From positions 1 through 58,962 of the forward strand of contig JACRAM010000078.1 in assembly GCA_016213405.1 (NCBI GenBank): a stretch of DNA of 58,962 nt, written 5' to 3'. A program made the position numbers and the translations under genes. This DNA is from Bacteroidota bacterium (GTDB taxonomy: Bacteria > Bacteroidota > Bacteroidia > Palsa-948). The notes under the pieces are model-generated. The model ran no database searches, was not told where the DNA came from, and worked only from the letters and a program-made list of their open reading frames with translations. Shown here piece after piece: positions 1-7,294 of the stretch. Each line of letters begins with the position of its first letter. Within the stretch, counting starts at the first letter, position 1.

Positions 1-21
1 ACCTATCTCAATTCCTCTGCG

Positions 22-113
22 GTTCTCTGCGTAAATCTCCGCGCTCTCTGCGGTTACTGTATTTTTTAACAGCCTTTACCGCAGAGTTCGCAAAGAAACA
101 GCCCGCAGAGAAC
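22..113. repeat. Nested inverted repeat, CTCTGCGGT family
   Basis: GTTCTCTGCG at 22-31 pairs with CGCAGAGAAC at 104-113. CTCTGCGGT at 46-54 pairs with ACCGCAGAG at 78-86, and CTGT at 57-60 pairs with ACAG at 69-72. The stretch could fold into one long interrupted hairpin. No reading frame is seen in 1-253, so this looks like a small non-autonomous intergenic element. Confidence 0.6.
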
Positions 114-253
114 GCTGAGAAGTGCAAAATGTCGTACACCCCGAAATACAGTAGGAGAAAATGGAAAATAGTTAATTCGTATTTTTGTTAATACGGAAAT
201 CAAACCCAACATTATAATTACGGTTTACAGAACTTCTAAAATCAGCAAATACT

Positions 254-448
254 ATGAAGGTTAAATACGATAAAAAGGTAGATGTGCTTTACATTTCTTT
301 CAGCAAGAATAAAATCAAAGAAAGCGATGAAGGCAAGCCAGGAGTTATCATTGATTATGATAAAAACGGCTCCATTGTTGGAATTGAAATCCTTGATGCT
401 TCACACAAAATGCCGAATCCGAGAAAAGTTGAATACGAAGTGGCGTAA
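254..448 (+). CDS. DUF2283 family protein
   Basis: A 64-residue protein of the DUF2283 family. It is recognised by the opening YDKKVDVLYISF, the central GVIIDYDKNGSIVGIEILDAS, and the small all-beta size typical of the family. The molecular function of DUF2283 is not established; members are often near toxin-antitoxin or mobile loci. No partner gene is adjacent here. A possible -7 box TATTTTTG lies at 180-187, 66 bases before the ATG. It is followed by a repeat-rich stretch rather than an operon partner. Confidence 0.85.
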   Translation: MKVKYDKKVDVLYISFSKNKIKESDEGKPGVIIDYDKNGSIVGIEILDASHKMPNPRKVEYEVA

Positions 449-458
449 ATAAAAAATC

Positions 459-584
459 TTCGGCAGAAACCGGGCGATGTGCAGCCGCCACGGAGTTTTG
501 CCTTTACCCCGTTGGATAAGAATCCAATCCTACGGGGTTTATGCTGAGTGTGAAGATTTAGCAGAAGAAATCCCTTCTGCCGAA
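459..584. repeat. Small element with 10-bp terminal inverted repeats
   Basis: TTCGGCAGAA at 459-468 is repeated inverted as TTCTGCCGAA at 575-584. Between them is a second hairpin: ACCCCGTTGGAT at 506-517 folds with ATCCAA (522-527) and CGGGGT (533-538). This layout resembles a miniature element. It starts 10 bases after the DUF2283 stop codon and could also act as a transcript end. No coding capacity was recognised. Confidence 0.6.
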
Positions 585-587
585 TGA

Positions 588-734
588 TTCTTCGCAAGGG
601 AACAGCTATTCTTCGCTCTGGAAGAACGGTTCTTCAGAAGGGAATAGTGATTCTTCGAATGGGAAGAACGGTTCTTCGGAAGAGAATAGCCATTCTTCGC
701 TGCGGAAGAATGATTATTCGGAAGGGAAGAGCTT
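588..734. repeat. Seven tandem 21-bp repeats
   Basis: Seven consecutive 21-base units, each opening with TTCTTCG or a close variant, start at 588, 609, 630, 651, 672, 693 and 714. Units 2 and 4 end in GGAAGAACGG, so each junction with the next unit forms a GAAGAAC/GTTCTTC palindrome. Because 21 is a multiple of three the array stays open in several frames and would encode a seven-residue repeat if translated. I do not call a gene because the open frame runs into the opposite-strand gene that ends at 741. Confidence 0.85.
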
Positions 735-740
735 TATTTA

Positions 741-1124
741 TTAAGGAGTTTGCGGCTTTTCGGGTCCTCTGCCTGCTTCGAGCGACATGCTATCACGTTT
801 GTTGCGCAGGATTTTAGAAAGTTTATGGTCTTTGCCCAAATGCCCAACCAGAGATTCCACTAACTCGCTTGAAATTTTGTAATAGCCCTCAAGTTTTTCA
901 TTGGCTTCCAGCACGGCTTTCTGCTTCAGGGCTTCGAGGTCGGTAATTTTTCCTTCAGCGCCTTCGTAGGTTTTTGCTTTTTCTTCGAGGATTTTAATGT
1001 TGCCATCAATGTCGAAGGTTACTCCCGGCTTTGCTTCTTTGATTTGTTTTTGAATCCCGGGGTCTTTCATCTCATCCTTCATCCATTCGGAGAAGGCGAG
1101 TTTTTGTGCTTCTGTTAGTGCCAT
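741..1124 (-). CDS. Hypothetical protein, largely helical
   Basis: A 127-residue protein of unknown function. It has no signal peptide. It opens with a charged amphipathic stretch (ALTEAQKLAFSEWMKDEM). The middle, about residues 55-105, is rich in Lys, Glu, Ala and Leu and is predicted to be helical or coiled coil. The tail is Pro-rich. No catalytic motif or known domain was recognised. The gene stands alone, with its 3' end only 7 bases from the 21-bp tandem array. That it is a real gene is inferred from its length, composition and clean start. Confidence 0.6.
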   Translation of the reverse strand: MALTEAQKLAFSEWMKDEMKDPGIQKQIKEAKPGVTFDIDGNIKILEEKAKTYEGAEGKITDLEALKQKAVLEANEKLEGYYKISSELVESLVGHLGKDHKLSKILRNKRDSMSLEAGRGPEKPQTP

Positions 1125-1365
1125 GACTTTTAAGTTTAATTGTTTTTATTTTTTAATTTCCTACAGTATAACTTATATCGTGCCAAACTTTTTTTTCTAC
1201 AACGATTGGTGGAAAAGAAATATTGTATGGTGATTGGAAAAACATCTGTCTTTTAGACCAGCGAGCAGATTTTATAGATGAATGATGGAATAATTTCGGC
1301 AGGGGAATGAAATAAGTAACAACATTGCTCATTATTTTTTAACTTTATGGTATAATTCTTTTCGA

Positions 1366-2847
1366 ATGAAAACAAAATTATTCGTCAACGGAAGAATCCT
1401 CGCGCCAGCGGAACTCTCCGCATTCTTGCTTCTTACTTCTTACTTCTTACTTCTCACTTCCCTTCCCGCTCAAACCATTGCAGCGGGAGGAGATCAAGGG
1501 TCTCATTCCCTTGCCATTTGCAGCGATAGCACAGTAAGGGCTTGGGGAAACAATTTCTTTGGTGAGCTTGGGAATGGAAACAACACAGCCAGCAATGTTC
1601 CCGTTTCCGTAAGTTCTCTCTCAGGCATCACCGCCATTGCAGGAGGATTGTATCATTCCCTTGCCCTGAAAAATGACAGCACGGTTTGGGCTTGGGGATA
1701 CAATATAGATGGTCAACTCGGAAATGGAACCAATACCGACAGCAATATTCCCGTGCAGGTGAGCGGACTTTCAGGCATCACTGCCATTGCAGCAGGAGGG
1801 TATCATTCCTTTGCCCTAAAAAATAATGGAACGGTATGGGCTTGGGGATACAATTTCGATGGTCAACTTGGCAATGGAAACAATACAGCCAGCAATGTTC
1901 CTGTTTCCGTAAGTTCTCTCACAGGCATCATTGCTATTGCAGGAGGAACTGGTCATTCCCTTGCGCTGAAAAATGGCGGCACTGTATGGGCTTGGGGAGG
2001 CAATGGTGCTGGTCAACTTGGAAATGGAACCAACACCGATAGCAATGTTCCAGTGCAAGTGAGTTCTCTCACAGGCATCACCGCTATTGTGGCTGGTGGG
2101 TATCATTCACTTGCCCTGAAAAATGACAGCACTGTATGGGCTTGGGGAGGCAATGTTGCTGGTCAACTTGGAAATGGAAACAACACAGCCAGCAATGTTC
2201 CTGTTTCCGTAAGTTCTCTCACAGGCATCACCGCCCTTGCAGGAGGATATTATCATTCCCTTGCCCTGAAAAATGATAGCATGGTTTGGGCTTGGGGAGA
2301 CAATGGTGCTGGTCAACTTGGGAATGGAAACAACACAGCCAGCAATGTTCCTGTTTCCGTAAGTTCTCTCACAGGCATCACCGCCATTGCAGGAGGAGGG
2401 TATCATTCCCTTGCGCTGATGAATGGCGGTACGGTTTGGGCTTGGGGATACAATATAGATGGTCAACTCGGAAATGGAAACAACACCGATAGTAATGTTC
2501 CCGTGCAGGTAACAGGGCTGTGCCCGGTGCTAAATGCAATCAATGAAATTACAGAACAACTATTTGTTACAGTTTCTCCCAACCCCACCAGCGGGCTGTT
2601 TAATGTGCAGACCCGCCTGCCGGACGGGCAGGTGAGCGGATTAGCAAACCCGCCTGCGGCATGGGCAGGTATGCAGATGAACAGCATAGAAGTTTATAAT
2701 GTGTTTGGAGAAATGGTTTTGGATTTACCAATTAACCAATTAACCAATCAACTAATTAACCTTTCCTTTCAACCCGAAGGAATATATTTTGTAAAGATTG
2801 AAACAGCGCAAGGCATGGTGAGCAGAAAAGTTGTGCTGATGAAGTGA
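1366..2847 (+). CDS. Secreted RCC1-repeat beta-propeller with T9SS sorting domain
   Basis: A 493-residue exported protein. Residues 1-35 form a signal peptide ending near LPAQ. From residue 47 there are seven RCC1 units of exactly 50 residues, each carrying a WAWG-GQLGNG core. That count makes one complete seven-bladed propeller, a fold used for protein or ligand binding. The tail from about residue 405 carries SPNPTSGLF and EGIYFVKI, typical of a T9SS type A sorting domain, so the product is probably attached to the cell surface or released. The signal peptide and the sorting domain contain peptides encoded by repeat DNA (about 1425-1462, 2612-2669 and 2728-2761). The ligand is unknown. Confidence 0.88.
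   Translation: MKTKLFVNGRILAPAELSAFLLLTSYFLLLTSLPAQTIAAGGDQGSHSLAICSDSTVRAWGNNFFGELGNGNNTASNVPVSVSSLSGITAIAGGLYHSLALKNDSTVWAWGYNIDGQLGNGTNTDSNIPVQVSGLSGITAIAAGGYHSFALKNNGTVWAWGYNFDGQLGNGNNTASNVPVSVSSLTGIIAIAGGTGHSLALKNGGTVWAWGGNGAGQLGNGTNTDSNVPVQVSSLTGITAIVAGGYHSLALKNDSTVWAWGGNVAGQLGNGNNTASNVPVSVSSLTGITALAGGYYHSLALKNDSMVWAWGDNGAGQLGNGNNTASNVPVSVSSLTGITAIAGGGYHSLALMNGGTVWAWGYNIDGQLGNGNNTDSNVPVQVTGLCPVLNAINEITEQLFVTVSPNPTSGLFNVQTRLPDGQVSGLANPPAAWAGMQMNSIEVYNVFGEMVLDLPINQLTNQLINLSFQPEGIYFVKIETAQGMVSRKVVLMK
1504..2520 (+). repeat. Seven 150-bp tandem units encoding RCC1 blades
   Basis: The seven propeller blades are repeated at DNA level with a strict 150-base period; His-Ser codons start the units at 1504 and every 150 bases to 2404. 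Adjacent units share long runs of identical bases, including synonymous positions. This suggests recent duplication or gene conversion between blades. Confidence 0.85.
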
Positions 2848-2867
2848 GGATGTTTCTATACATAAAA

Positions 2868-3024
2868 CGGGATAAATTAGTACATTCTACAAGTGGTACA
2901 GATAACAAAACCATACAGATTTACGGAAATACAAATTGATACAAATCTGTATGGATTTGTATTTCTGTACATCTGTAACAATCTGTTATCTGTACCATAT
3001 ATGAAAATGTCACAATTTATCCCG
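2868..3024. repeat. 157-bp imperfect palindromic element
   Basis: CGGGATAAATT at 2868-2878 is matched by its complement AATTTATCCCG at 3014-3024. TGGTACAGATAACA at 2894-2907 is matched by TGTTATCTGTACCA at 2984-2997, and the centre (ACAGAT, ACAAATC and similar) also folds. Almost the whole intergenic region after the RCC1 gene is therefore one large hairpin, like a miniature inverted-repeat element. It could also block read-through from the convergent DUF1571 gene. Confidence 0.75.
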
Positions 3025-3038
3025 CGCATAGTATAAAC

Positions 3039-3085
3039 TTCAACATTCGACATTCGTTGTTCAATATTCATTATTCAGTTTTCAT
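3039..3085. repeat. Degenerate heptanucleotide tandem repeat
   Basis: This reads as successive seven-base words of the form ACATTCG, ACATTCG, TTGTTCA, ATATTCA, TTATTCA, GTTTTCA. It lies between the palindromic element and the stop codon of the DUF1571 gene. It belongs to the heptamer phrase type seen in several other places in this window. Confidence 0.55.
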
Positions 3086-3952
3086 TCAAAATCCATATCC
3101 TTTATAGTCCTTTGTAAATTCTTCGTCAGGAATTTTTATGTTCACCTGCAAATCGTGGTATTCGTACGATTCAAATAAACCTTTTTCGTCATACACTTTT
3201 ATCACGCGCGGTATGAGCAGTTCTTTGTCAATGTAGAGTATCATTTTGCTGCCGTACACATTGGGCACTTTTATTTTCTGTCCGGCTTTCACATCGTGGT
3301 AATTGCTCACCTTGCCTGAATTTATTTCGAGGAGCATGTAATCGCTCACTTTTAATTTGCGCCCTATCGTTACCAGTGTTTCGCCTTTCAGCACGGTGTA
3401 ATCCACATAGTTAAAAAAGGGATATTCCGCAGTGATAAGGTAACACTCATTAGAATTCCAGGTAAGTGTTCCTCCGTATTTGAAATAATCGTCAAACTTT
3501 TCTCCCACTATGCCGATGGAATTTTTAATAATGCCGGCAAAATAATCAAAGCCGACTTCATAGATGGTGTGATGCTGGTTCTCGCGCATGATGGAACCCA
3601 TGGGGTCAAGGTTCAGATTCATGTACGGAAAGCCATCGGGGTTCACGAGGGCATTATCGTTGTTCTTTCCTTTTATCCATAAAAGTTCAGGTCCTTTCAG
3701 GTAGATATATGCTTTTTTGGGAGAGGCGTTCATTTTAATTTCCGATTCAATAGAAATAAGTTTTCCGTTAAAGCGTTCGTTGCACTTCAGATGAAACTTC
3801 AGCGTTTGTATTTTATCTACCGAAGCAATTGTGTTTTGAAGAATTTCTTTGCAGGAAGGAGAAGAAGGAGAGTAGGCAGTAGGCAGCAGGCAGTAGGCAA
3901 TCAACAACAAAATACTTGATACGTTATACTTAATACCGGATTTAAAAATCAT
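3086..3952 (-). CDS. DUF1571 outer-membrane lipoprotein-sorting-like protein with embedded LysM
   Basis: A 288-residue exported protein. A hydrophobic leader (residues 10-28) is followed by a beta-rich DUF1571-like region from about residue 35, which carries motifs such as LKFHLKCNERFNGK and LYIDKELLIPRVIKVYD. This fold is related to LolA/LolB-type lipoprotein carriers. Residues 184-231 form a LysM module (DYTVLKGETLVTIGRKL to GQKIKVP) placed inside the DUF1571 region, suggesting peptidoglycan binding. The hydrophobic core of the leader is encoded by a heptamer repeat (3870-3900). The gene is monocistronic and divergent from kdsB. Its exact function is not known. Confidence 0.75.
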   Translation of the reverse strand: MIFKSGIKYNVSSILLLIAYCLLPTAYSPSSPSCKEILQNTIASVDKIQTLKFHLKCNERFNGKLISIESEIKMNASPKKAYIYLKGPELLWIKGKNNDNALVNPDGFPYMNLNLDPMGSIMRENQHHTIYEVGFDYFAGIIKNSIGIVGEKFDDYFKYGGTLTWNSNECYLITAEYPFFNYVDYTVLKGETLVTIGRKLKVSDYMLLEINSGKVSNYHDVKAGQKIKVPNVYGSKMILYIDKELLIPRVIKVYDEKGLFESYEYHDLQVNIKIPDEEFTKDYKGYGF

Positions 3953-4002
3953 CTCACGAAACTACGAAAAAACAATCTTAACCTTATTTCCCTATTTCCC
4001 TA

Positions 4003-4010
4003 TACCTTTG
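4003..4010 (+). promoter_or_regulatory. -7 box of kdsB promoter
   Basis: TACCTTTG matches the Bacteroidota -7 consensus TAnnTTTG and ends four bases before the kdsB ATG, so transcription would start at or next to the start codon. No clear TTTG -33 box is seen. Confidence 0.45.
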
Positions 4011-4014
4011 CCCC

Positions 4015-4782
4015 ATGAGAATTTTAGGAATCATCCCCGCCCGCTACGCCTCCACGCGTTTCCCCGGCAAACCGCTTGCTGATGTAAACGGCAAACCGAT
4101 GATTCAGCGCGTGTATGAGCAGGCGAAGAAATGCAAATCGCTTGCTGAAGTGGTGGTGGCTACCGATGACAAACGCATAGAATCCGCTGTAAAAAAGTTT
4201 AAAGGAAAAGTGGTGATGACTTCTGACAAACACGAAAGCGGAACAGACCGGTGTTATGAAGTGCTTCAGAAATTTTTCCCCCTTAAAAAGGGGGGCAGGG
4301 GGGATTCTTTTGACGCTGTCATCAACATTCAGGGCGATGAACCCTTCATTCATCCCGAACAGATTTCAAAAGTAGCGAATTGTTTTAAGGATAAAAATGT
4401 CCAGATTGCAACACTCGCTATGAAGTTAACAAGCATTCACGAACTCACCAATCACAACACCATAAAACTTATTGTCAGTAAAAAGAAGGAAGCGATTTAT
4501 TTCAGCCGGACTGCCATTCCTTATTACAGAGGAGAAGATTTTACCGAATGGCTGAAGATGCACACCTATTACAAACACATAGGTATTTACGGCTACCGCG
4601 CGGATGTGTTGGCGGAAGTCACCAAACTGGAACGCTCCTCTCTTGAAATTGCCGAGTCGCTGGAGCAATTGCGCTGGCTGGAAAATGGTTATCGTATTGC
4701 AGTTGAGTTTACCGAACACGAATCACATTCCATTGACACGCCAGAGGATTTGAAGAACGCTTTAAAGAAATTCTCAAAATGA
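4015..4782 (+). CDS. kdsB: 3-deoxy-manno-octulosonate cytidylyltransferase (CMP-KDO synthetase)
   Basis: This enzyme activates KDO with CTP to give CMP-KDO for lipid A-core assembly in the cytoplasm. At 255 residues it is slightly above the usual 245-250. Family motifs include IIPARYASTRFPGKPL (residues 6-21), ATDD near 50 and INIQGDEPFI near 103-112. Residues about 88-98 (LKKGGRGD) interrupt the normal sequence just before the INIQGDEP motif. They are encoded by a GC-rich palindromic repeat at 4273-4306, so they look like a repeat-derived loop. The stop overlaps the next gene by four bases (ATGA). Confidence 0.95.
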   Translation: MRILGIIPARYASTRFPGKPLADVNGKPMIQRVYEQAKKCKSLAEVVVATDDKRIESAVKKFKGKVVMTSDKHESGTDRCYEVLQKFFPLKKGGRGDSFDAVINIQGDEPFIHPEQISKVANCFKDKNVQIATLAMKLTSIHELTNHNTIKLIVSKKKEAIYFSRTAIPYYRGEDFTEWLKMHTYYKHIGIYGYRADVLAEVTKLERSSLEIAESLEQLRWLENGYRIAVEFTEHESHSIDTPEDLKNALKKFSK

Positions 4783-5273
4783 AACGGCTGTTTCTTTCTG
4801 CTTTTTATTCTTTACTTATTATTTGCTTTTTTTCTTTGCAAGGTTGTTCCTGGGTTTGCAGGTTTTACATTGCAAACACCACTAACGAAACTATTACAGT
4901 TGAAATGAAACTAATGGATTCACCTGCAAGTTTTCCAATTTTTCATTACCCGAAATATTATTACGGGAAACTGGAGAAGTATGATTTAAAGAAAAGCGGC
5001 AAGGTGAATCTTGAAAAAGCCCCTATAGAAGTGAAGGCAGACACGCTTGAAAAGTTTTCTCATTTCCGGTTTGAAATTCCGCCACACAGCGCCATTGAAA
5101 TAGGACAATTACAAAACGATCATTACGAAAAGCACGACCAGTATTTTATCAACGGAAGAACATTCAACCTTGAACGACTTTTGATTTCTGAAAAGAAGAT
5201 TGATATTGTGCCTGCCACGTTTGACAACTACTTTCACAAGGGGAAATTCGGTGAAATTTATTTTGTACTTTAG
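4779..5273 (+). CDS. Hypothetical lipoprotein
   Basis: A 164-residue putative lipoprotein. The hydrophobic leader ends in SLQGCS (Cys at about residue 23), a signal peptidase II site. The mature part is beta-rich with no recognised domain. The ATG overlaps the kdsB stop, so the two genes are co-translated. The next gene starts only 8 bases downstream, giving a kdsB - lipoprotein - SPOR gene operon. The function is unknown; an envelope role is inferred from the lipid anchor and neighbours. Confidence 0.7.
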   Translation: MKRLFLSAFYSLLIICFFSLQGCSWVCRFYIANTTNETITVEMKLMDSPASFPIFHYPKYYYGKLEKYDLKKSGKVNLEKAPIEVKADTLEKFSHFRFEIPPHSAIEIGQLQNDHYEKHDQYFINGRTFNLERLLISEKKIDIVPATFDNYFHKGKFGEIYFVL

Positions 5274-5281
5274 CTATTGCC

Positions 5282-6340
5282 ATGCCGATTGAAAAATACA
5301 TCAGTGAACTTCTCTTCGAGCACGATTGCGTAATCATTCCTGATTTCGGAGGATTTGTGTGCAATTATTCTTCTGCGAACATTCATTCCTCCAAGCACCG
5401 GTTTTCTCCTCCTTTCAAAAAGATTTCCTTCAACCGAAACCTGAAAAACAACGATGGCTTGCTTGCCAATCAGGCTGCACAGGCGGAAAATATTTCTTAT
5501 TCGGATTCAAACCGCGCCATTTCAGAATATGTTGAGAAGATGAATAATGAATTAAGCGTGAATAAACGTTTTGATTTGCAACGCATCGGCACATTTTATC
5601 TTAGAGAAGAAAACACCTTGCTTTTTGAACAGGATGAAACCACAAATTATCTTTCTGACTCTTTCGGGCTAGGCACGTTCTATTCTCCCGCCATCAAGCG
5701 CGAATCAATTGAGCGGAAGATTGAAAGAAAGCTAAAAGACAAAATAGTTGTTCCATCAAAAGAACAGAAAGAAACGGTTATCAGAAAAAGAAGTCCTGTG
5801 GCGCGCTACATGGCTGTTGCTGCCTCGCTGCTGATTGCTGTTTCATTACTTTTTGTTTTTCTGAAAACAGATTTGCTGAAGAATGCCAGCTTCGCCAACC
5901 TGAATCCTTTTGCTGAAAAATCTGTTGCTCTTTATCAACCTGCTGCTGGCGAATTGCCTGATAGGGATGATTCAAAGGATAATGTGAGCAATCTGCTTGC
6001 TTCGGGCAGAAATGATACAACGCGTTATCTGAACGTCATGATTGGCGGAAACATTCCGATTGTGGTGAGTTTGCAGGATGATAAAACGGCTGTTGTTAAA
6101 ACAAAATCAATCAAGCATTTTTCCCGCGGATATTTTCACATCATTGGCGGAGCTTTTGCCGTTCCTGAAAATGCCGAGAAATTTTACAATAAACTTTTGA
6201 AACAAGGATATGACGCAACCATTATTGATAAGAAACTTCGTTTTGTTTCTTATGGCGGATTCTCTACACGTAAAGAAGCCCTTCAGGCACTTGAGAAGAT
6301 CCGTGCAGTTCAGAGTGATGCCTGGTTGATGAGAAATTAA
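5282..6340 (+). CDS. HU-CCDC81 and SPOR domain protein
   Basis: A 352-residue, single-pass membrane protein. Residues 1-140 match the paired HU-CCDC81 bacterial domains (CVIIPDFGGFVCNY, RFDLQRIGTFYL). Residues 177-194 form one membrane helix. The C-terminus from about residue 277 is a SPOR domain (GGAFAVPENAEKFYNKLLK, then AVQSDAWL). SPOR domains bind denuded glycan strands at division septa. The HU-like domain would lie in the cytoplasm and SPOR in the periplasm. This pairing is characteristic of Bacteroidota and suggests a division or envelope role, but the exact job is unproven. Confidence 0.85.
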   Translation: MPIEKYISELLFEHDCVIIPDFGGFVCNYSSANIHSSKHRFSPPFKKISFNRNLKNNDGLLANQAAQAENISYSDSNRAISEYVEKMNNELSVNKRFDLQRIGTFYLREENTLLFEQDETTNYLSDSFGLGTFYSPAIKRESIERKIERKLKDKIVVPSKEQKETVIRKRSPVARYMAVAASLLIAVSLLFVFLKTDLLKNASFANLNPFAEKSVALYQPAAGELPDRDDSKDNVSNLLASGRNDTTRYLNVMIGGNIPIVVSLQDDKTAVVKTKSIKHFSRGYFHIIGGAFAVPENAEKFYNKLLKQGYDATIIDKKLRFVSYGGFSTRKEALQALEKIRAVQSDAWLMRN

Positions 6341-6342
6341 AA

Positions 6343-6378
6343 GCCCATCCCTATCCCTTCCCCAAGGGAAGGGGAAAA
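6343..6378. repeat. GC-rich palindrome CCCTTCCCC/GGGAAGGGG
   Basis: CCCTTCCC at 6355-6363 pairs with GGGAAGGGG at 6366-6374. The element sits three bases after the SPOR gene stop and is followed by AAAAAC. The same palindrome with the same flank (AAGCCCATCCC) recurs inverted at the hisG-hisD junction (34206-34240). It may double as a partial terminator. Confidence 0.65.
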
Positions 6379-6386
6379 ACCAATAA

Positions 6387-7253
6387 ATGAGAAATGCAAA
6401 AAATATTTTTTCTTCTCTCTCCCTTTGGGGGAGAGTTGGAGTGGGGCTTCTTTTTTTGTTTGCTTCCTGCAAACCACCGCTTCCGGTTTATTTTGATAAA
6501 CCCATCGGCATTCAGGTGCAGGGATTTGACACTGTTATTGCCGGAAATTATCTTCCGCTGGATGATGTGATCGACAAAGGGAAAAAAGAGTTTTCGGATA
6601 AATACGAGGTGCGATACGATAAAATAATTCCGAAGGATACCGGATTTTCTGTGGAAGTGAACGGCAAGGATATGAATTACGATGAGGTGAAAGATATTCT
6701 TGGCGTTAAAAAAGATTCAGGAACCATAGAGCTGAACCCAAAGGACTGCGACAGTATTTTTCATTCCGTCTGCGCCTTCAACGAATTGATTTCCTCAAAA
6801 CTGGGTTCCGGCATTGATAAGATGGGACCTGTCAAACCTGTTTCGGGAATTGTAAAGATTACTTACGACAGAATATTTTTTATTGGCATTGATTCCACCG
6901 GAAAAAATATGCGCGATACGCTTTTGCATCTGAGCGCCAGGGTTCTTCTCACTAAGTATGCCGGAAAGTATTTTATCAATTTTAAAACTCCTTTTGGCTG
7001 GGAAATCATGCAGATGGATATCTGGGAAGATAAATTCCTGAGCGCCCGCCCTTTTTATTTTACCGATTACAATAATTGCCCTAAGTCGGTGGCAGAACTT
7101 ACTGCATCCACAAAAAATATCTATCCAAACTTAAAACCAGTTTTCAATTCAGAAAAAAAGGTGATTGGCTTTACAGCTATTCTTAATTCGAAATTGTTTG
7201 TGGAGAAACTCAAAAAATCTGAAGAAGTGGTGCTGCTGTTGAAAGTAAAATAA
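6387..7253 (+). CDS. Hypothetical lipoprotein
   Basis: A 288-residue putative lipoprotein of unknown function. The leader ends at LFLFASCK, a lipobox with Cys at about residue 28. Part of the leader (SLSLWGRVGVG) is encoded by a GC-rich palindromic repeat at 6411-6450, so the hydrophobic core of the signal peptide derives from repeat DNA. The mature region shows no recognised domain. It follows the SPOR gene with a 46-base gap filled by a related palindrome, and is convergent with hemJ. Confidence 0.65.
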   Translation: MRNAKNIFSSLSLWGRVGVGLLFLFASCKPPLPVYFDKPIGIQVQGFDTVIAGNYLPLDDVIDKGKKEFSDKYEVRYDKIIPKDTGFSVEVNGKDMNYDEVKDILGVKKDSGTIELNPKDCDSIFHSVCAFNELISSKLGSGIDKMGPVKPVSGIVKITYDRIFFIGIDSTGKNMRDTLLHLSARVLLTKYAGKYFINFKTPFGWEIMQMDIWEDKFLSARPFYFTDYNNCPKSVAELTASTKNIYPNLKPVFNSEKKVIGFTAILNSKLFVEKLKKSEEVVLLLKVK

Positions 7254-7294
7254 AAACCCCACTCTTATTTCCCAAAAAGGGAAAAGAAAAAACG

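Noticed and set aside
584-817. Open frame through the 21-bp array encoding a seven-residue repeat
   Set aside because: Openness follows from the 21-base period. The frame runs into the opposite-strand gene ending at 741, and the product shows no known family.
1165-1187. Sigma-54-like TTTGGCACG on the minus strand upstream of the 127-residue protein
   Set aside because: The -24 half is good but the -12 GC is replaced by GT, so it is not a convincing RpoN promoter.
1816-2466. Long antisense frames across the RCC1 repeats
   Set aside because: They are by-products of the repetitive coding strand with no start context or family match.
7268-7284. TTTCCC/GGGAAA hairpin between the convergent lipoprotein and hemJ genes
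   Set aside because: The stem is only six bases with an A5 loop and no proper T-tract; too weak to call a terminator.
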